NCBI GenBank assembly: GCA_035267045.1
Contig: DATFMH010000019.1
Coordinates: forward strand, 1 to 5,549
Direction of reading: 5' to 3'
Source: DATFMH01 sp035267045
GTDB taxonomy: Bacteria > Bacteroidota > Rhodothermia > Balneolales > DATFMH01
DNA: 5,549 nt
Shown here: positions 4,268-5,549 of the stretch, one piece after another
Layout: the number at the start of each line of letters is the position of its first letter
Position numbering within the stretch: position 1 is the first letter of the stretch
Translations under genes and position numbers: made by a program
The notes under the pieces: generated by a model
Seen by the model: the letters and a program-made list of their open reading frames with translations, nothing else
Database searches by the model: none
Told to the model about the DNA's origin: nothing

Positions 4268-5440
4268 ATGAATATTGACATTTCCAGTGAAAAAAAACTG
4301 TCATTTGAACTAACCGAGGATCAACAATTAATTCGTGACAGTGTTCGCGATTTTGTTGAGCGCCACGTTGCGCCCGGTGTTATGGAAAGGGACGAGAAGA
4401 AAGCATTTCCCCATGATATTGTTAAGAAATTGGCCGAAATGGGGCTGATGGGTATTTATCACGATGATAAATATGGCGGCGGTGGTGCCGATACGGTTAG
4501 TTTCACGCTTGCTATAGAAGAGATTGCCCGTTGGGATGCTTCCCTGGCCCTAACCGTTGCCTCACACACGTCTCTTTGCTCGGGGCATATCGCATTGGCC
4601 GGCAATGATGAGCAAAAGAAAAAATATCTGACACCACTTGCCAGCGGTGAAAAACTGGGTGGATGGGGATTAACGGAGCCCGGATCGGGCAGTGATTCCT
4701 CACACATGAAAACAACAGCTGTTAAAAAAGGTGATAAGTGGGTATTGAATGGCTCTAAAATCTTTATCACACAGGGATCGGTTGGAAGCATTTTCGTAGT
4801 ACTTGCTGTAACGGATACTGATAGGGGCGCCAAGGGAATCAGTGCATTCATCGTGGAAAAAGATTACCCCGGTTTTTCTCATGGACCGAAGCTTCATAAA
4901 CTCGGTATGAATTCATCGGACACGACCGAGCTGTATTTTGATAATGTGGAAGTACCGGAAGAAAATCTTTTGGGTGAGTTAAACCGTGGATTCATTGACA
5001 CCATGAAAGTACTCGATGGCGGACGAATTGGTATCGGTGCTCTTGCCGTTGGTGTAAATCGCGGTTGCCTGGAAGAGGCTATAAAATATGCTAAAGAAAG
5101 GGAACAGTTTGGAAAGCCCATCGCACATTATCAGGCCATAAAATGGAAATTAGCCGATATGGCCACAAAAGGAGATGCCGCACGATTAATGGTTCACCGG
5201 GCTGCATGGTTGAAAGATCAGGGCAAACCGTTTACTCGTGAAGCAGCCATGGCGAAGTTATTTGCTTCCGAATTGGCTACGCAAAGCGCATTGGATGCCA
5301 TACAGATATTCGGCGGGTACGGATATACCAAAGAATATCATGTTGAACGCTTTTTACGAGATGCCAAGCTGCTGGAAATCGGAGAAGGTACATCCGAGAT
5401 TCAACGAATCATCATCTCAAGAGAAGTCTTGAAGGATTGA
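4268..5440 (+). CDS. Acyl-CoA dehydrogenase (short-chain/butyryl-CoA-like)
   Basis: A 390-residue soluble flavoenzyme of the acyl-CoA dehydrogenase family, near the usual 380-390. It oxidises an acyl-CoA to the trans-2-enoyl-CoA and passes electrons to ETF, encoded just upstream. The three domains are visible: N-terminal helical (about 15-130), beta (131-245, with GLTEPGSGSD at 134-143 and KIFITQG at 164-170) and C-terminal helical. REQFG (278-282) and QIFGGYGY (346-353) are FAD/dimer motifs. E373 in IGEGTSEIQR is the expected catalytic base in the short/medium-chain position. Small departures include F166 and Q169 in the segment often written W-I-T-N-G, and H for P in KEYHVER. A 13-residue extension precedes the domain. 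The start is set by AAAGGAG (4252-4258), 9 nt upstream. Chain length cannot be read from the sequence; branched-chain acyl-CoAs are equally possible. It is probably a separate transcription unit. Confidence 0.96.
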   Translation: MNIDISSEKKLSFELTEDQQLIRDSVRDFVERHVAPGVMERDEKKAFPHDIVKKLAEMGLMGIYHDDKYGGGGADTVSFTLAIEEIARWDASLALTVASHTSLCSGHIALAGNDEQKKKYLTPLASGEKLGGWGLTEPGSGSDSSHMKTTAVKKGDKWVLNGSKIFITQGSVGSIFVVLAVTDTDRGAKGISAFIVEKDYPGFSHGPKLHKLGMNSSDTTELYFDNVEVPEENLLGELNRGFIDTMKVLDGGRIGIGALAVGVNRGCLEEAIKYAKEREQFGKPIAHYQAIKWKLADMATKGDAARLMVHRAAWLKDQGKPFTREAAMAKLFASELATQSALDAIQIFGGYGYTKEYHVERFLRDAKLLEIGEGTSEIQRIIISREVLKD

Positions 5441-5455
5441 GATAGCGTATGGAGC

Positions 5456-5497
5456 GGCAATTAACAATGAACAATGAACAATGATCAATTAGCAATT
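5456..5497. repeat. Degenerate 7-bp tandem repeat (ANCAATK) after the acyl-CoA dehydrogenase gene
   Basis: Six heptamers run in register from 5456. The first reads GGCAATT, the three at 5463-5483 are identical (AACAATG), and the last two read ATCAATT and AGCAATT. The array begins 15 nt after the stop codon. Unit and period match the array at the fixX stop. Confidence 0.7.
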
Positions 5498-5549
5498 TAG
5501 TGTTCGTGATTCAAGTTAGGTACGATTATTCAGGTTTCTTGTACCAAAA

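Noticed and set aside
5519..5545. Inverted repeat GGTAC ... GTACC with a 17-nt loop at the right edge
   Set aside because: The stem is only 5 bp with a long loop, followed by A rather than T, and the window ends at once, so it cannot be judged as a terminator.

Overview
The window is ordinary core energy metabolism from a bacterium of moderate GC (roughly 40-45% by eye), with unusually structured intergenic DNA. All recognisable genes lie on the + strand. No gene is broken or foreign-looking, and there is no transposase, tRNA, rRNA or CRISPR array. The long intergenic spacers, the AT-rich leaders without Shine-Dalgarno (SD) sequences on etfB and etfA, and the degenerate 7-bp repeats would suit an uncultured FCB-group lineage (Ignavibacteria, Calditrichota, Marinimicrobia or similar). 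That placement is a guess; the sequence does not settle it.

Layout: 1-193 is a leader starting in a degenerate heptamer repeat. etfB (194-979) is followed by a 207-nt spacer holding a 124-nt nested inverted repeat, then etfA (1187-2161), fixC 8 nt later (2170-3579), and fixX overlapping fixC by 4 nt (3576-3878). The gene-free stretch 3879-4267 carries a heptamer array running out of the fixX stop codon, a cluster of stem-loops, two short AT palindromes, a possible -10 box and a LacI/cre-like operator sequence. An acyl-CoA dehydrogenase gene follows (4268-5440), and its 3' flank again carries heptamer repeats.

Together the genes form an electron-transfer module. The acyl-CoA dehydrogenase oxidises an acyl-CoA to its 2,3-enoyl-CoA and passes electrons to the EtfBA flavoprotein. 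FixC (FAD) and FixX (Fe-S) should then carry them to the membrane quinone pool, doing as two polypeptides what the single-chain ETF:quinone oxidoreductase does in mitochondria. Here 'fix' is a family name and no nitrogen-fixation gene is present. FixX has the full set of cysteines for two [4Fe-4S] clusters, as in FixABCX complexes, while EtfB looks closer to the ordinary AMP-binding type. Whether the complex merely feeds quinone or can bifurcate electrons is therefore open.

I found no clearly new biological system. The best leads are the nested hairpin splitting etfB from etfA, the heptamer repeats at three gene boundaries, the tandem stem-loops after fixX, the operator-like site before the dehydrogenase, and the cofactor question raised by FixX.
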